Part shown: positions 42,649 to 51,529 of the stretch, one piece after another
Numbering within the stretch: position 1 is the stretch's first letter
Layout: each line of letters begins with the position of its first letter
The notes under the pieces: model-generated
What the model was told of the DNA's origin: nothing
Databases searched by the model: none
Seen by the model: the letters and a program-made list of their open reading frames with translations, nothing else
From: JALYGJ01 sp963781705
Lineage (GTDB): Bacteria > Chloroflexota > Limnocylindria > Limnocylindrales > CSP1-4
Length of the DNA stretch: 64,000 nucleotides
Direction: 5' to 3'
NCBI GenBank assembly: GCA_963781705.1
Contig: CAWAGP010000010.1
Span: forward strand, 186,001-250,000
Program-made: the position numbers and the translations under genes

Positions 42649-45012
42649 ATGAACATCACCCGGCTGCATCTCGAGAACTTCGGTCGGCACACAGCGTTTG
42701 ACATCGACCTCGTGCCCGGTCTCAACGTCATCCGCGGCGCGAACGAGGCTGGCAAGTCGACCGTCCAACGCGCCGTCGAGCTGGGCCTGTTCCGGCGGCC
42801 CACATCGACATCGGACGACCTCGACAAGCTGCGCTCGTGGCCGGCCGGCGACGAGGACCCGCAGATCGCCATTGAGTTCACCGACGACGCGGTCAGCGGC
42901 AGTCTGCGCAAGACATTTGCCGGACAGCGCGGCACCGTCGAGCTGCGACTGGGCGAGGAGACGACGACCGACCCGGCCCAGGTCGAGCAGCAGGTCGTCC
43001 GGCTGACCGGGCTGCCGTCGGAGAAGTTCTTCCGCGCCACGGCGAGCATCCACCACCAGGAGCTGACCGGCCTGACTCAGGATGAGAGCACGCTGCGCGA
43101 TCGACTGTCGCAGTCGATGAGTGGCGCCGATCGCGGCACGTATGCGGCGCGGCGCAAGCTGGAGGAAGCAATCCGCCGCTATCGCACCGAGGGCGTCAAG
43201 AACCCCGGCTATCTGAAGGTGATGCGCACCGAGGTGGAGCGGTTGCGCGCCGCAGTCCAGCGCGGCGAGGCCGCGCTGGACGAGCTGGCCACCGGGCGCC
43301 AGGCGCTGGCGGCGACGCGCGCAGTGCGCGTCGATCTCGATGCTCGGCTGGCCGACCAGCGCGCCGGTGCTGAGAAGGCCGAGCGCGCGGCCGAGTTGAC
43401 CACCAAAGCGGCCGACGCCGCCCGCCGTTACGCGCTGTATCGCCGCGCCGCGGAGCTGCGCGCCGAGGTGGGCAAGCTCGAGGCGAGCCATCCGGCGACG
43501 GTGTCCCTGGCCGCCCTGCGGTCAACGGTGGAGCACCTGCGCAGCCTCGAGTTCCGTTTGTCCGAGATGCGCGCCGAACTCGCCGCTGAGCCGGATCTGT
43601 CGAGCTACGACGTGGCCATTCCCAACCCGATCTGGCGGCCGTGGGCGATCGGTGGCGCCGTCGCCCTGGGCATCGCCGCGCTGGTGCTGTTGGTCGGCAT
43701 CATCATCGGCGCGTTCATCGGCGGCGTTGTCGCGGCGGCAGTTATCGCCATCTTCGGCGGGCTGGCCGAGATGATCGCCGTGGGCCGGCGCCAGCGCATC
43801 ACCGACGTTCGGCTCCAGAACGAGCTGCGCGAATCGGAGATCGCGCGGCGTCTTCAGGGCCGCACGCAGTTGTCCGAGAAGGTGCGCCAGGCGGAACAGG
43901 AGCGCGCGGAATCGCTGGCCTCGGTGGCCGTCGACAACGTGGCCGCCGCAGAGGCCGTGCTGCAGGCCGAGACCGAACACGTCACCAGCATCGGCGCGCT
44001 GAAGGCCGAGTACCGCGGGTTGACGGGCGACGAACCCGGCGTCGAGGACGTCGACGTGCTGCGCGACCGCGCCGCGGCCGAGGCCGACGAGTGCCGCCAC
44101 GCACTGGCCGGCATCGGCGAGGTGGGCCGCGACCCGGAACGCTACGTGGCCGCCTACCAGCTCGCCATCCAGCGCCTGACGCCCGAGCGTGAGGCCGCGC
44201 TGCAGGCCGAGGCACAGGCCGAGGCGCGCGTCGCCGCCAATGACGTGGACGCCGAGCAGGTCGCTGCCGACTCGGAGTCGCTGGCCACGGCACAGGAGGA
44301 GCTCGCGGCGGCCGAACGGCGGCTGCGCATCTATGAGGATGTCCTGGCGACGCTCAACGCTGCCGAGCGGGGCACCATGAAGAAGGCGGCGCGATATCTC
44401 GAGCAGGGCATGGCGGGCGACATCGAACGGATCACGGGCGGCCGTTATCGACGCCTGAAGGTCGATGAGGCGACGCTCACGTTCACCGTCTACGCGCCCG
44501 AGCTGGGCGCGTGGATCGACGTCCGCCGTCTGTCGCAGGGCACTCTCGATCAGCTGTACCTGTGCGCACGGCTGGGCATCATTCGCCAGGTGACTTCGCC
44601 GGCCAGCCCGCCGCTGGTGTTCGATGATCCGTTCGTCACCTTCGACGACGAGCGTGCGCTGCGCGCCGTGTCCCTGCTGCGCGAGGTCGCGCGCGAACAC
44701 CAGGTCGTGCTGCTCACGACGAGCGATCGATACGACAGCTACGCCGACAACGTCGTCGTGCTGCCGGCGCCGGCCGAACGCGACGTGGCCGAACCGGTGA
44801 TCGCGCCGGCCGGCACGGCCGAAACCTTGTCGATGTGGTCGAGTTCGACGCTGCCAGCCACTCGGCCGGCCGACGCCGTGCTGCCGCTCGTCGCTCCATC
44901 GAGCAACGGCGACGGCAATGGCAAGCGCACCGGGGCCGAGCCGGGCCCGGGCACACCAGACGCCGCCAGCGAGCCGGCCGAGCCGGCGCCGCTGTGGCCG
45001 GAGGACCGCTGA
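42649..45012 (+). CDS. SbcC/Rad50-like AAA ATPase with central membrane helices (YhaN-like)
   Basis: The 787-residue protein begins ITRLHLENFGRHTAFDIDL, the AAA_27-type N-terminus. Walker A is GANEAGKST (residues 30-38). The ABC-type signature LSQGTLDQLYLC is near 626, and Walker B is LVFDDPFVTFDDE near 654. Coiled-coil-rich arms occupy about 180-310 and 390-590. Between them, residues about 328-375 are strongly hydrophobic (ALGIAALVLLVGIIIGAFIG), consistent with one or two membrane helices. This would tether the ATPase to the membrane, as predicted for YhaN. The last 80 residues are a low-complexity tail. It forms a unit with the upstream nuclease and partly overlaps the transporter gene. 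Confidence 0.9.
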   Translation: MNITRLHLENFGRHTAFDIDLVPGLNVIRGANEAGKSTVQRAVELGLFRRPTSTSDDLDKLRSWPAGDEDPQIAIEFTDDAVSGSLRKTFAGQRGTVELRLGEETTTDPAQVEQQVVRLTGLPSEKFFRATASIHHQELTGLTQDESTLRDRLSQSMSGADRGTYAARRKLEEAIRRYRTEGVKNPGYLKVMRTEVERLRAAVQRGEAALDELATGRQALAATRAVRVDLDARLADQRAGAEKAERAAELTTKAADAARRYALYRRAAELRAEVGKLEASHPATVSLAALRSTVEHLRSLEFRLSEMRAELAAEPDLSSYDVAIPNPIWRPWAIGGAVALGIAALVLLVGIIIGAFIGGVVAAAVIAIFGGLAEMIAVGRRQRITDVRLQNELRESEIARRLQGRTQLSEKVRQAEQERAESLASVAVDNVAAAEAVLQAETEHVTSIGALKAEYRGLTGDEPGVEDVDVLRDRAAAEADECRHALAGIGEVGRDPERYVAAYQLAIQRLTPEREAALQAEAQAEARVAANDVDAEQVAADSESLATAQEELAAAERRLRIYEDVLATLNAAERGTMKKAARYLEQGMAGDIERITGGRYRRLKVDEATLTFTVYAPELGAWIDVRRLSQGTLDQLYLCARLGIIRQVTSPASPPLVFDDPFVTFDDERALRAVSLLREVAREHQVVLLTTSDRYDSYADNVVVLPAPAERDVAEPVIAPAGTAETLSMWSSSTLPATRPADAVLPLVAPSSNGDGNGKRTGAEPGPGTPDAASEPAEPAPLWPEDR

Positions 45013-45935
45013 CCGTCGGACCACTGCTCGGTCTGATTTCCGCTTTCAGCTGGGGCGCGGGCGACTTCTGCGGCGGGCTCATCAGCCGCTATGCCAGCGT
45101 GTTGGCGGCCATCCTCGTCAGCCAGGCGCTTGGCCTGCTGGGCGCCATCGTGCTCACGCTGGTGGCCGCGGAACCGCTGCCCTCGAACGAAGCCCTGGCA
45201 TGGTCGGTCGCCGCCGGGGCATCGGGCGTGTGCGGCCTGGGCTTCTTCTACTTCGCGCTGTCGCGCGGCACGATGGGTGTCATCGCGCCGCTGGCCGCGC
45301 TGATCGGCGCCGGCCTGCCGGTCTTGTTGGCCATCGCCGGCGGCGAGCCGGCCGACGCGTTTCGCCTCACCGGTATCGCCCTTGCCCTGGTGGCGGTGGT
45401 GCTGATCTCGCTGCCCGGTGGCGAGATCAGCACCCACGACCGCCGCGCGCGGCGCATCGACCTCGCCGAGCTACCGCTGGTCGTATTCAGCGGGCTGGGT
45501 TTCGCCGGCTTCTTCGTGTTCATCGATCGAGCGACGGCCGGCGGCGCCACGTGGTGGCCGCAGGTGGCGGTGCGCGTCACCGGCAGCGCCCTGGCGTTCG
45601 GGTTTCTGGTGATACTGGTCGTCGCGCGCCGCCAGGGCGGCGATTGGCGGCGGCGTACCGGCGCCGCGCTGGGCGTGGGCCGGCTGCGGGCCAGCGGCCA
45701 TCGTCTGCTGGCAGTGGCGCCTCTCTTCGCGCTCGCCGGCGCCGGCGACCTGGGTGGCAATACGTTCTTCCTGTTTGCCAAGAGCGCCGACGCCTTCTCA
45801 GTGGCGGTCGTGCTGTCGTCCTTCTATCCGGTGGTGACGACCATCCTGGCGGTGGTCTTCCTGCGCGAGCGGCTGCGGCCGGCTCAACTGGCGGGTGTCA
45901 TCCTCGCCGCGCTGGCGATCCCGCTGCTGCGCTGA
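44994..45935 (+). CDS. EamA/DMT-superfamily transporter
   Basis: The protein has 313 residues if started at GTG 44994, which lies within the end of the ATPase gene. Another candidate is CTG 45009, which overlaps the ATPase stop as CTGA and sits just before the first helix. Ten hydrophobic helices form two EamA halves. GLLLGLISAF-like helix 1 reads GPLLGLISAFSWGAGDFCGG, and each half ends near a helix such as SFYPVVTTILAVVFLRERL, the usual final EamA motif. These transporters move amino acids, nucleotide sugars or other metabolites; the substrate is not evident. The central loop after helix five is Arg-rich. Confidence 0.85.
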   Translation: MAGGPLTVGPLLGLISAFSWGAGDFCGGLISRYASVLAAILVSQALGLLGAIVLTLVAAEPLPSNEALAWSVAAGASGVCGLGFFYFALSRGTMGVIAPLAALIGAGLPVLLAIAGGEPADAFRLTGIALALVAVVLISLPGGEISTHDRRARRIDLAELPLVVFSGLGFAGFFVFIDRATAGGATWWPQVAVRVTGSALAFGFLVILVVARRQGGDWRRRTGAALGVGRLRASGHRLLAVAPLFALAGAGDLGGNTFFLFAKSADAFSVAVVLSSFYPVVTTILAVVFLRERLRPAQLAGVILAALAIPLLR

Positions 45936-45944
45936 CCTGCGCCG

Positions 45945-46793
45945 TCAAGCGGGTGACCGGCCGGCCGCGGCGCGGCTGAGCAGCCACAGCGCATTCGGCA
46001 GAAGGGCACCCTGGGCCGGCCAGCGCATGGGGTCGCGCTGTGCGCCCAGCAAGTCGCGGACGATGTCGGCCTTGCCTCCGTCGACGGCCATTACCACGAT
46101 CTGGCGGGCCGGCGCCAGAACGCGCGCCGACAGGGTCACGCGCGGCAGGCGCGGCGCTACATGTTGCGGGGCGGGGATGGCCATGACGATCGGCGCATCA
46201 GGAGCCAGGGCCGGGCTGCCCGGGAAGATGGACATGATGTGGCCGTCCGGCCCGACGCCGCCCAGGACGACGTCGAAGATGGGTGTTCCGTCCGCGGCCA
46301 GCGGCAACCAGCGCCTGATCTCGGCTGCGTACTGGGCCGCCGCGCGCGCTGGTCCGTCGGTGTAGCCGCTCGCTTCGTCAACCTCGACCTGGTGGACCTT
46401 CTCGGGTTCGACCGGCAGGCCGGGCAGCGCGCCGACCGCCACATCGCTGCCGTCATCGCCCCCGCCCGACTCGCCCGAGTACGGCCCGATGGCGAACAGC
46501 AGCCGGTCGGCCAAACCAGCGTTTGACTCGGGATGGTCGAGTGGCACGAACCGCTCGTCGCCCAACCAGAAATGCACCCGGCGCCAGTCGAGCTGGTCCC
46601 GTCTCTGGGGGCGCGCCAATTCGCGGTAGAGCGCGACGGCGGTCGAGCCGCCGGTCAACGCAAGGTGGGCGACGTCGTGCTCGGCGAGGCTGCGTCCGAG
46701 CACGGCGATCATTCGCTCGGCAGCGGCACCAGCCACCTCGTCGGCGCCGGCCAGCACGACCAGTTCGGCGGGCGCCGCGTTGAGCTCAGCCAC
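45945..46793 (-). CDS. pgl: 6-phosphogluconolactonase
   Basis: The 282-residue protein of the NagB/lactonase fold has VAHLALTGGSTAVALYRELA, RVHFWLGDERFVPLDHPESN and VVLGGVGPDGHIMSIFPGSP. The last is the lactonase signature; the usual DGHTASLFP reads DGHIMSIFP here. Pgl hydrolyses 6-phosphoglucono-delta-lactone made by Zwf. It is the final gene of tkt-pgi-zwf-opcA-pgl and overlaps the end of opcA by eight bases. No 6-phosphogluconate dehydrogenase (gnd) or Entner-Doudoroff gene was found in the window. Confidence 0.95.
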   Translation of the reverse strand: MAELNAAPAELVVLAGADEVAGAAAERMIAVLGRSLAEHDVAHLALTGGSTAVALYRELARPQRRDQLDWRRVHFWLGDERFVPLDHPESNAGLADRLLFAIGPYSGESGGGDDGSDVAVGALPGLPVEPEKVHQVEVDEASGYTDGPARAAAQYAAEIRRWLPLAADGTPIFDVVLGGVGPDGHIMSIFPGSPALAPDAPIVMAIPAPQHVAPRLPRVTLSARVLAPARQIVVMAVDGGKADIVRDLLGAQRDPMRWPAQGALLPNALWLLSRAAAGRSPA

Positions 46794-48048
46794 CGACCAG
46801 CCTCACGGCGCGGACGAGCGATGCCTCGAAGATGCGGTCGAGGCCCGGCCGCTCCAGCGCCTCGGCCACGAACGGCATCTCGTCGAAGGGCTCGAGACGG
46901 CCCGCCCGCCGGGCAACCTGGGCGCCGTTCCAATCGGCCGTCGCCAGCAGGTGGTCGGCCTGGCGGGTCACCCGGGCGCGGATGGCCGAGTGCGGCCGTT
47001 CGGTCTCGACCTCGACGCGCACCAGCGAGCCGGCCGCGCGCAGGGCGCCGTCGAGCGTCGCGTGCACCGGCCGCAACTCGACGCTGATCTCGCGCCGGCC
47101 GTCGCGGAATGCGCCGTGCATGCCCTCCTCGTCGTCGTCCTGGGCCAGCGGTCGCGCTACCTCCCAGCCGAGCCGCGCGGCCAGCCAACCGCAGAAATAG
47201 GCGGCCTTGGAGATGCGGAACGTGGCCGTCGGCTGGGCGATGTCGATGCGCACGCTGCGTATGTGGCGCACTTCGCGCAGCAGCAGCGGGTGGTCGAACA
47301 GGCCGGCCAGCAACTCGCGCCACAATGTCAGACGCAGCCAGCCCACGTCGGCGACCGACACGCCGTCCGACACCACCGTCGCCAATCCGGCCAAACGCCG
47401 GCCGCCGTCCTCATGGAACGTCCCCGAATCGACGAGCAGCCGATCGGCCGTGCCGATCACCTCGCTGAACTGGCGCGAGCCAAACGGCGGATCGTCCGGC
47501 CACCACAGCACGACCGGCAGGTCATGGATGAGCAGCGGCGTGACCACGCGCGAGAGATGCTGCGACAGTTCGCCGCCGGTGCGCACCAGGATCTGCTCGG
47601 TGCATACCTCGGCGTCGGTGCGCTCGGACAGCTTGCATTCGGCGTAGATGTCCGCGTTCATCATCGACGGTCCGTCGAAATCGCCCGGCGAGACGACCAC
47701 CGCGCGCGATGGGTGACGCTGATGGAGCTCGTTGATGGCGGCCAGCGCCCGTTCGGCGGTCTCCGGCCGGGGCGCGATGACGACCAGCGTGAGCACGCTC
47801 GTGCGCATGCGTACCCGCACCGACTGAGCCGTGTCCAGGTGCGCGGCGAGGCGCGGGTCGCCCAGCGCCGTGCCGCGTGTCTCGTCGGACATCGGCGTCT
47901 CCTGCGCCTGCTCGGCGGCCGACGTCCAGACCTGGCCGAGCTCCTCGAGACACTGGTTGATGCTGTGCGCGCGGACGTGCCAGCGGCTGGCCGACGTGTC
48001 GAGTGGGCCAATCGCTTCGGGCGTGGCGTCCTCGACCATTTCCGTCAC
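46786..48048 (-). CDS. opcA: Glucose-6-phosphate dehydrogenase assembly protein OpcA
   Basis: The protein has 420 residues from GTG 48048, which overlaps the zwf stop as GTGA; ATG 48039 is three codons inside. SVRVRMRTSVLTLVVIAP, ELSQHLSRVVTPLLIHDLPV and VLWWPDDPP are the conserved OpcA blocks. OpcA activates and allosterically regulates Zwf in cyanobacteria and is widespread in Actinobacteriota and Chloroflexota. The C-terminal half contains VGWLRLTLWRELLAGLFDHP and repeats of beta-strands seen in OpcA. Its position directly after zwf is the standard arrangement. Confidence 0.95.
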   Translation of the reverse strand: MTEMVEDATPEAIGPLDTSASRWHVRAHSINQCLEELGQVWTSAAEQAQETPMSDETRGTALGDPRLAAHLDTAQSVRVRMRTSVLTLVVIAPRPETAERALAAINELHQRHPSRAVVVSPGDFDGPSMMNADIYAECKLSERTDAEVCTEQILVRTGGELSQHLSRVVTPLLIHDLPVVLWWPDDPPFGSRQFSEVIGTADRLLVDSGTFHEDGGRRLAGLATVVSDGVSVADVGWLRLTLWRELLAGLFDHPLLLREVRHIRSVRIDIAQPTATFRISKAAYFCGWLAARLGWEVARPLAQDDDEEGMHGAFRDGRREISVELRPVHATLDGALRAAGSLVRVEVETERPHSAIRARVTRQADHLLATADWNGAQVARRAGRLEPFDEMPFVAEALERPGLDRIFEASLVRAVRLVGG

Positions 48049-49691
48049 AGCCGCCGCCAGCGCCGGCCGTCGCGCTCGATCAGGTCTTCGGCTGCCGGCG
48101 GGCCCCACGTGCCGGCCTCGTACGGGCACACGGCCATGCCCGGCTCATGCGCGCGATCCCACGCCTGCCAGACGTCGATGATCGGTGTGACGATGCTCCA
48201 GGCGGCCTCGACCTCGTCGGCGCGAGTGAACAGCGAGGCGTCGCCGAGCATCGCGTCGAGCAGCAGCGTTTCGTATGCCTCGGGCGCGTCGCGCGTGAAT
48301 GACATGCCATAGGTGAAGTCCATGTTCACGCTGCGTACGTCGAGGCCGAGCTCGGGCACCTTGGCCGCGAAGCGCAGCATGATGCCCTCGTCAGGCTGGA
48401 TGCGCATGGCCAGCAGGTTCGCCTCGGGCGGGGTGGAACTGCCGCCGAAGAGCATCAGCGGCGGCAGCTTGAACTGGATCGCGATCTCCGATGCGCGGCG
48501 GGCCATGCGCTTGCCGGTGCGCAGGTAGAAGGGAACGTCGGCCCAGCGCCAGTTCTGGACCTCGAGCTTCAGCGCCACGAAGGTCTCCATCTCCGAGTCG
48601 GGCGCGACCTCGTCCTCCTCGCGGTATGCCGTTACGTGCTTGTCGCCGATCCAGCCGGCGGTGTACTGGCCGCGCACCACGTTGCTGCGGACGCGCGTCT
48701 CCGGCCAGTGCGTATCGATGGCGCGCAGCACGCGCGTCTTCTCATCGCGCAACGCGTCGGCCTCGAACGCGATGGGCGGCTCCATGGCGACCAGCGTGAG
48801 CAGCTGCAACAGGTGATTCTGCAGGATGTCCCGGCTGGCACCGGCCTGCTCGTAGAACTCGCCGCGGCCCTCGACGCCAACGTCCTCGGCCACCGTGATC
48901 TGCACGTGGTCGACATAACGGCGGTTCCAGAGCGGCTCGAAGATGCCGTTGCCGAAGCGGAAGACGAGCAGGTTGCGGACGGTCTCCTTGCCCAGGTAGT
49001 GGTCGATGCGGTAGATCTGGGACTCATCGAAGACGTTGATGAGCGCGTCGTTCAACTGGCCGGCCGACTCGAGGTCGTGGCCAAACGGCTTCTCGACCAC
49101 GATGCGCGACCAGCCATCGTGCTCGCCCTCGCGTTGCAGCCCCACGTGGCCGAGGTTGGCGATGATGTCCTCGTAGGCCGACGGCGGCGTGGCCAGGTAG
49201 ATGAGCCGATTGCCGCGCGTGCCGCGCGCCGCGTCGATCTGCTCCAGCCGTTCGGCAAGGTCACGGAACGAGGCGCGATCGGCGAAGTGTCCGGCCTGGT
49301 AGAAGATGCCCTCGGCAAAGTTGTCCCACAGCCCTGGCTCGGGCCTGATGCGCGAGTGGGCCTCGACCGACTCGCGCATCATCTGGCGGAACTGCGCGTC
49401 GGTCAGCGGCCGGCGCGAGAAGCCCAGCAGCGACGTCTCGGGTGGCAGCAGGCCGGCGCGGCGCAGGTTGTAGACCGCCGGCAGGATCTTGCGCGAGGTC
49501 AGATCGCCGGTCGCGCCGAAGACGACGATCACGCACGGTTCGGGCACCCGTTCCAGGGGCAATCCGGCGCGCAGCGGGTTCTGCTCGGCTTCCTCCGCCG
49601 GCCGGTAGACATGGACGCTGTCCTGCGCCCCGCGTGCCTTGGCTGTGCCGGTCGCGACGCGTGTCCGTGAGCGTCCGGTCTGGGTGGCCAC
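48045..49691 (-). CDS. zwf: Glucose-6-phosphate dehydrogenase
   Basis: The 548-residue protein has the NADP-binding motif VIVVFGATGDLTSRKILPAV, the substrate site YRIDHYLGKE, and VEKPFGHDLESA. LQLLTLVAMEPP and PFYLRTGKRM complete the family. Zwf oxidises glucose 6-phosphate to the lactone with NADP. The first 50 residues (basic, then RPAEEAEQNPL) are longer than in E. coli Zwf, as is common in Gram-positive relatives. It lies 12 bases after pgi and overlaps opcA, so all five operon genes are probably co-expressed. Confidence 0.97.
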   Translation of the reverse strand: MATQTGRSRTRVATGTAKARGAQDSVHVYRPAEEAEQNPLRAGLPLERVPEPCVIVVFGATGDLTSRKILPAVYNLRRAGLLPPETSLLGFSRRPLTDAQFRQMMRESVEAHSRIRPEPGLWDNFAEGIFYQAGHFADRASFRDLAERLEQIDAARGTRGNRLIYLATPPSAYEDIIANLGHVGLQREGEHDGWSRIVVEKPFGHDLESAGQLNDALINVFDESQIYRIDHYLGKETVRNLLVFRFGNGIFEPLWNRRYVDHVQITVAEDVGVEGRGEFYEQAGASRDILQNHLLQLLTLVAMEPPIAFEADALRDEKTRVLRAIDTHWPETRVRSNVVRGQYTAGWIGDKHVTAYREEDEVAPDSEMETFVALKLEVQNWRWADVPFYLRTGKRMARRASEIAIQFKLPPLMLFGGSSTPPEANLLAMRIQPDEGIMLRFAAKVPELGLDVRSVNMDFTYGMSFTRDAPEAYETLLLDAMLGDASLFTRADEVEAAWSIVTPIIDVWQAWDRAHEPGMAVCPYEAGTWGPPAAEDLIERDGRRWRRL

Positions 49692-49703
49692 CCTCGATCC
49701 GCG

Positions 49704-51527
49704 CTATTCGCTGCGGACCGCGTGCCCGCCGAATTCGGGGCGCAGCGCGGCCGGCTCCAGCGGCTGGTCGAGCGCGCTCTCGAACAACTGGCGCAGCGCG
49801 CGGAGGCCGGCGTCGGGATCAGGCCCGACGTCGATCGTGATCACCGGCAGTTCGTGCGCCTCGAGCGACGTGAAATCGCCTGCCGCCTGGGCGGCGATGA
49901 GGGTCGCAAACGACTCATGCAGTCCTGGGATGTTCTCCTCGTCCGGCCGATCGGCGGTGACCTGGATGAAGCAACCGATCGGCGCGCCGCCCTTGTGCAG
50001 CTGCCCGGTCGAGTGCAGGAAGCGCGGTCCATAGCCGGTCGTTACCGCTCGCCGCGTATGGTCGCGCAGCAGTTGCGCCAGACCATGCAGCATCTCCGTC
50101 CGCTCGGCGGTCGGCGCGACATACGCCTGGATCGCGAAGTAGCCGTGCGGCCGCGCGCGCGCCAGGTGGCGGCGCAGCTCGTTGGCCAGGCCGTCGTGGC
50201 CCAAGGACAGGCGCAACGGTGCGTCCCCATACATGCGCAGCGGGCCCTGTTCCGCGAGCACCTCCGGCCGTGGCAGCTCGTGCGTGTGGTGGTAGGCATC
50301 AAGCACCCGCTTGGTGTTCTCCTTGGACTCGGTCACGTTCGGCTCATCGAACGGGTTGATGCCGAGCACCGCGCCGGCCACCGCGGTGGCGAACTCCCAG
50401 CGGAAGAACTCGCCGCCGAGCATGCGCTCGCCGGCCATGGCCAGGTCGAGCACGGGGTGGCCGGCGCCGGCCAGCGCCGTCAGCGCCGCGTCCGTCTGCT
50501 GCTGCCACGCGCTGTCCGCGCCGCTCGAGAGGCGCACGAAGATGCGGTCGTCGCCGTAGACGTCCGGCGTGCCGAGTGGCTCGCCGTCGACCGGCACGAT
50601 GCCCACGTCATGCTTGCCGGTGCTCTCGGCGATGAGCTGCTCGACCCACGCGCCGAGCGTCGTGACCGACGGCTCGATCACCAGCGTCAGCTTGTCGCGA
50701 CCGGCGCGGGCCAGGGTACCCAGAGTCACGCCCAGCGCCAGGCCCGGGTTGTCGCCTTTGTCCGCGTGGCAGCGCGTCGCCATCGTCGCCGCGTCGGCCA
50801 GCAGCGCGCGGAGGTCCAGGCCCAGCAGCGCACCGGGCACCAGGCCTACGTACGTCAGGGCGCTGTAGCGGCCGCCGACGTCCTCCGGGTTGAGGAACAC
50901 CTCGCGGAAGAGATCGTGGTGGGGGATCGCCGCCAGGCTCGCGCCAGGGTCGGTAATGGCCACGAAATGCTCGCCCGCGAGGCCCTCAGGAATGTCCGCG
51001 TGAAGGTCGTCCTCGATCTGCCAGAAGTGCGCCAGGTAGGACAGCGTTTCTGTCGTCGAGCCCGATTTCGAGGCGATCACGTAGATGGTGCTCGCCGGAT
51101 CTGATGCGTCGGTCGCCGCGCGCACCGCGGCCGGGTCGGTCGAGTCGAGCACACTCACCGGCATGCTCGGATCACCACGGGGCACTGACGTGGCCAGCAC
51201 CTCGGGCGCCAGCGACGAGCCGCCCATGCCGCACACCAGCGCACGGGTGAAGCCGTCCTCGACGAGCGCGCCGGCAAAGGCCTGCAGCTCCTCGATGTCG
51301 TCGGCGAAGCGCGCCGGAGCGTCGAGCCAGCCCAGCCGGTTGGCGATCTTCGCCGCGACCCCTTCGTCGCTCGTCCACACGCTCGTATCGCGGCGCCAGA
51401 TGCGCCCGACCCAATCCTGCTCGAGTGCCCGCTTGAGCGCTTCGTCGACTTGGTCGCTCAGCACGGCGGGCAGGCGCGCCGGTCCGTCGGGCAGTCGTGC
51501 GCCTGCTGCCGCCTTCGCGTCGGTCAT
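49704..51527 (-). CDS. pgi: Glucose-6-phosphate isomerase
   Basis: The protein has 607 residues from ATG 51527, two bases after the tkt stop. It shows the SIS-type motifs ALVCGMGGSSLAPEVLA, VSVLDSTDPAAVRA and YVIASKSGSTTETLSYLAHF. HSTGQLHKGGAPIGCFIQV contains the C-terminal active-site lysine region. It resembles the isomerase half of Tal-Pgi fusion proteins found in related lineages, but here it stands alone; transaldolase is encoded separately at the right edge of the window. A longer frame to 51653 begins inside tkt and is rejected. Confidence 0.93.
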   Translation of the reverse strand: MTDAKAAAGARLPDGPARLPAVLSDQVDEALKRALEQDWVGRIWRRDTSVWTSDEGVAAKIANRLGWLDAPARFADDIEELQAFAGALVEDGFTRALVCGMGGSSLAPEVLATSVPRGDPSMPVSVLDSTDPAAVRAATDASDPASTIYVIASKSGSTTETLSYLAHFWQIEDDLHADIPEGLAGEHFVAITDPGASLAAIPHHDLFREVFLNPEDVGGRYSALTYVGLVPGALLGLDLRALLADAATMATRCHADKGDNPGLALGVTLGTLARAGRDKLTLVIEPSVTTLGAWVEQLIAESTGKHDVGIVPVDGEPLGTPDVYGDDRIFVRLSSGADSAWQQQTDAALTALAGAGHPVLDLAMAGERMLGGEFFRWEFATAVAGAVLGINPFDEPNVTESKENTKRVLDAYHHTHELPRPEVLAEQGPLRMYGDAPLRLSLGHDGLANELRRHLARARPHGYFAIQAYVAPTAERTEMLHGLAQLLRDHTRRAVTTGYGPRFLHSTGQLHKGGAPIGCFIQVTADRPDEENIPGLHESFATLIAAQAAGDFTSLEAHELPVITIDVGPDPDAGLRALRQLFESALDQPLEPAALRPEFGGHAVRSE

Positions 51528-51529
51528 GG

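Noticed and set aside
46780..51104. Two long plus-strand frames (about 510 and 460 codons) opposite opcA, zwf and pgi
   Set aside because: They are antisense to conserved operon genes and have low-complexity Arg/Gln/His-rich sequence without domains.
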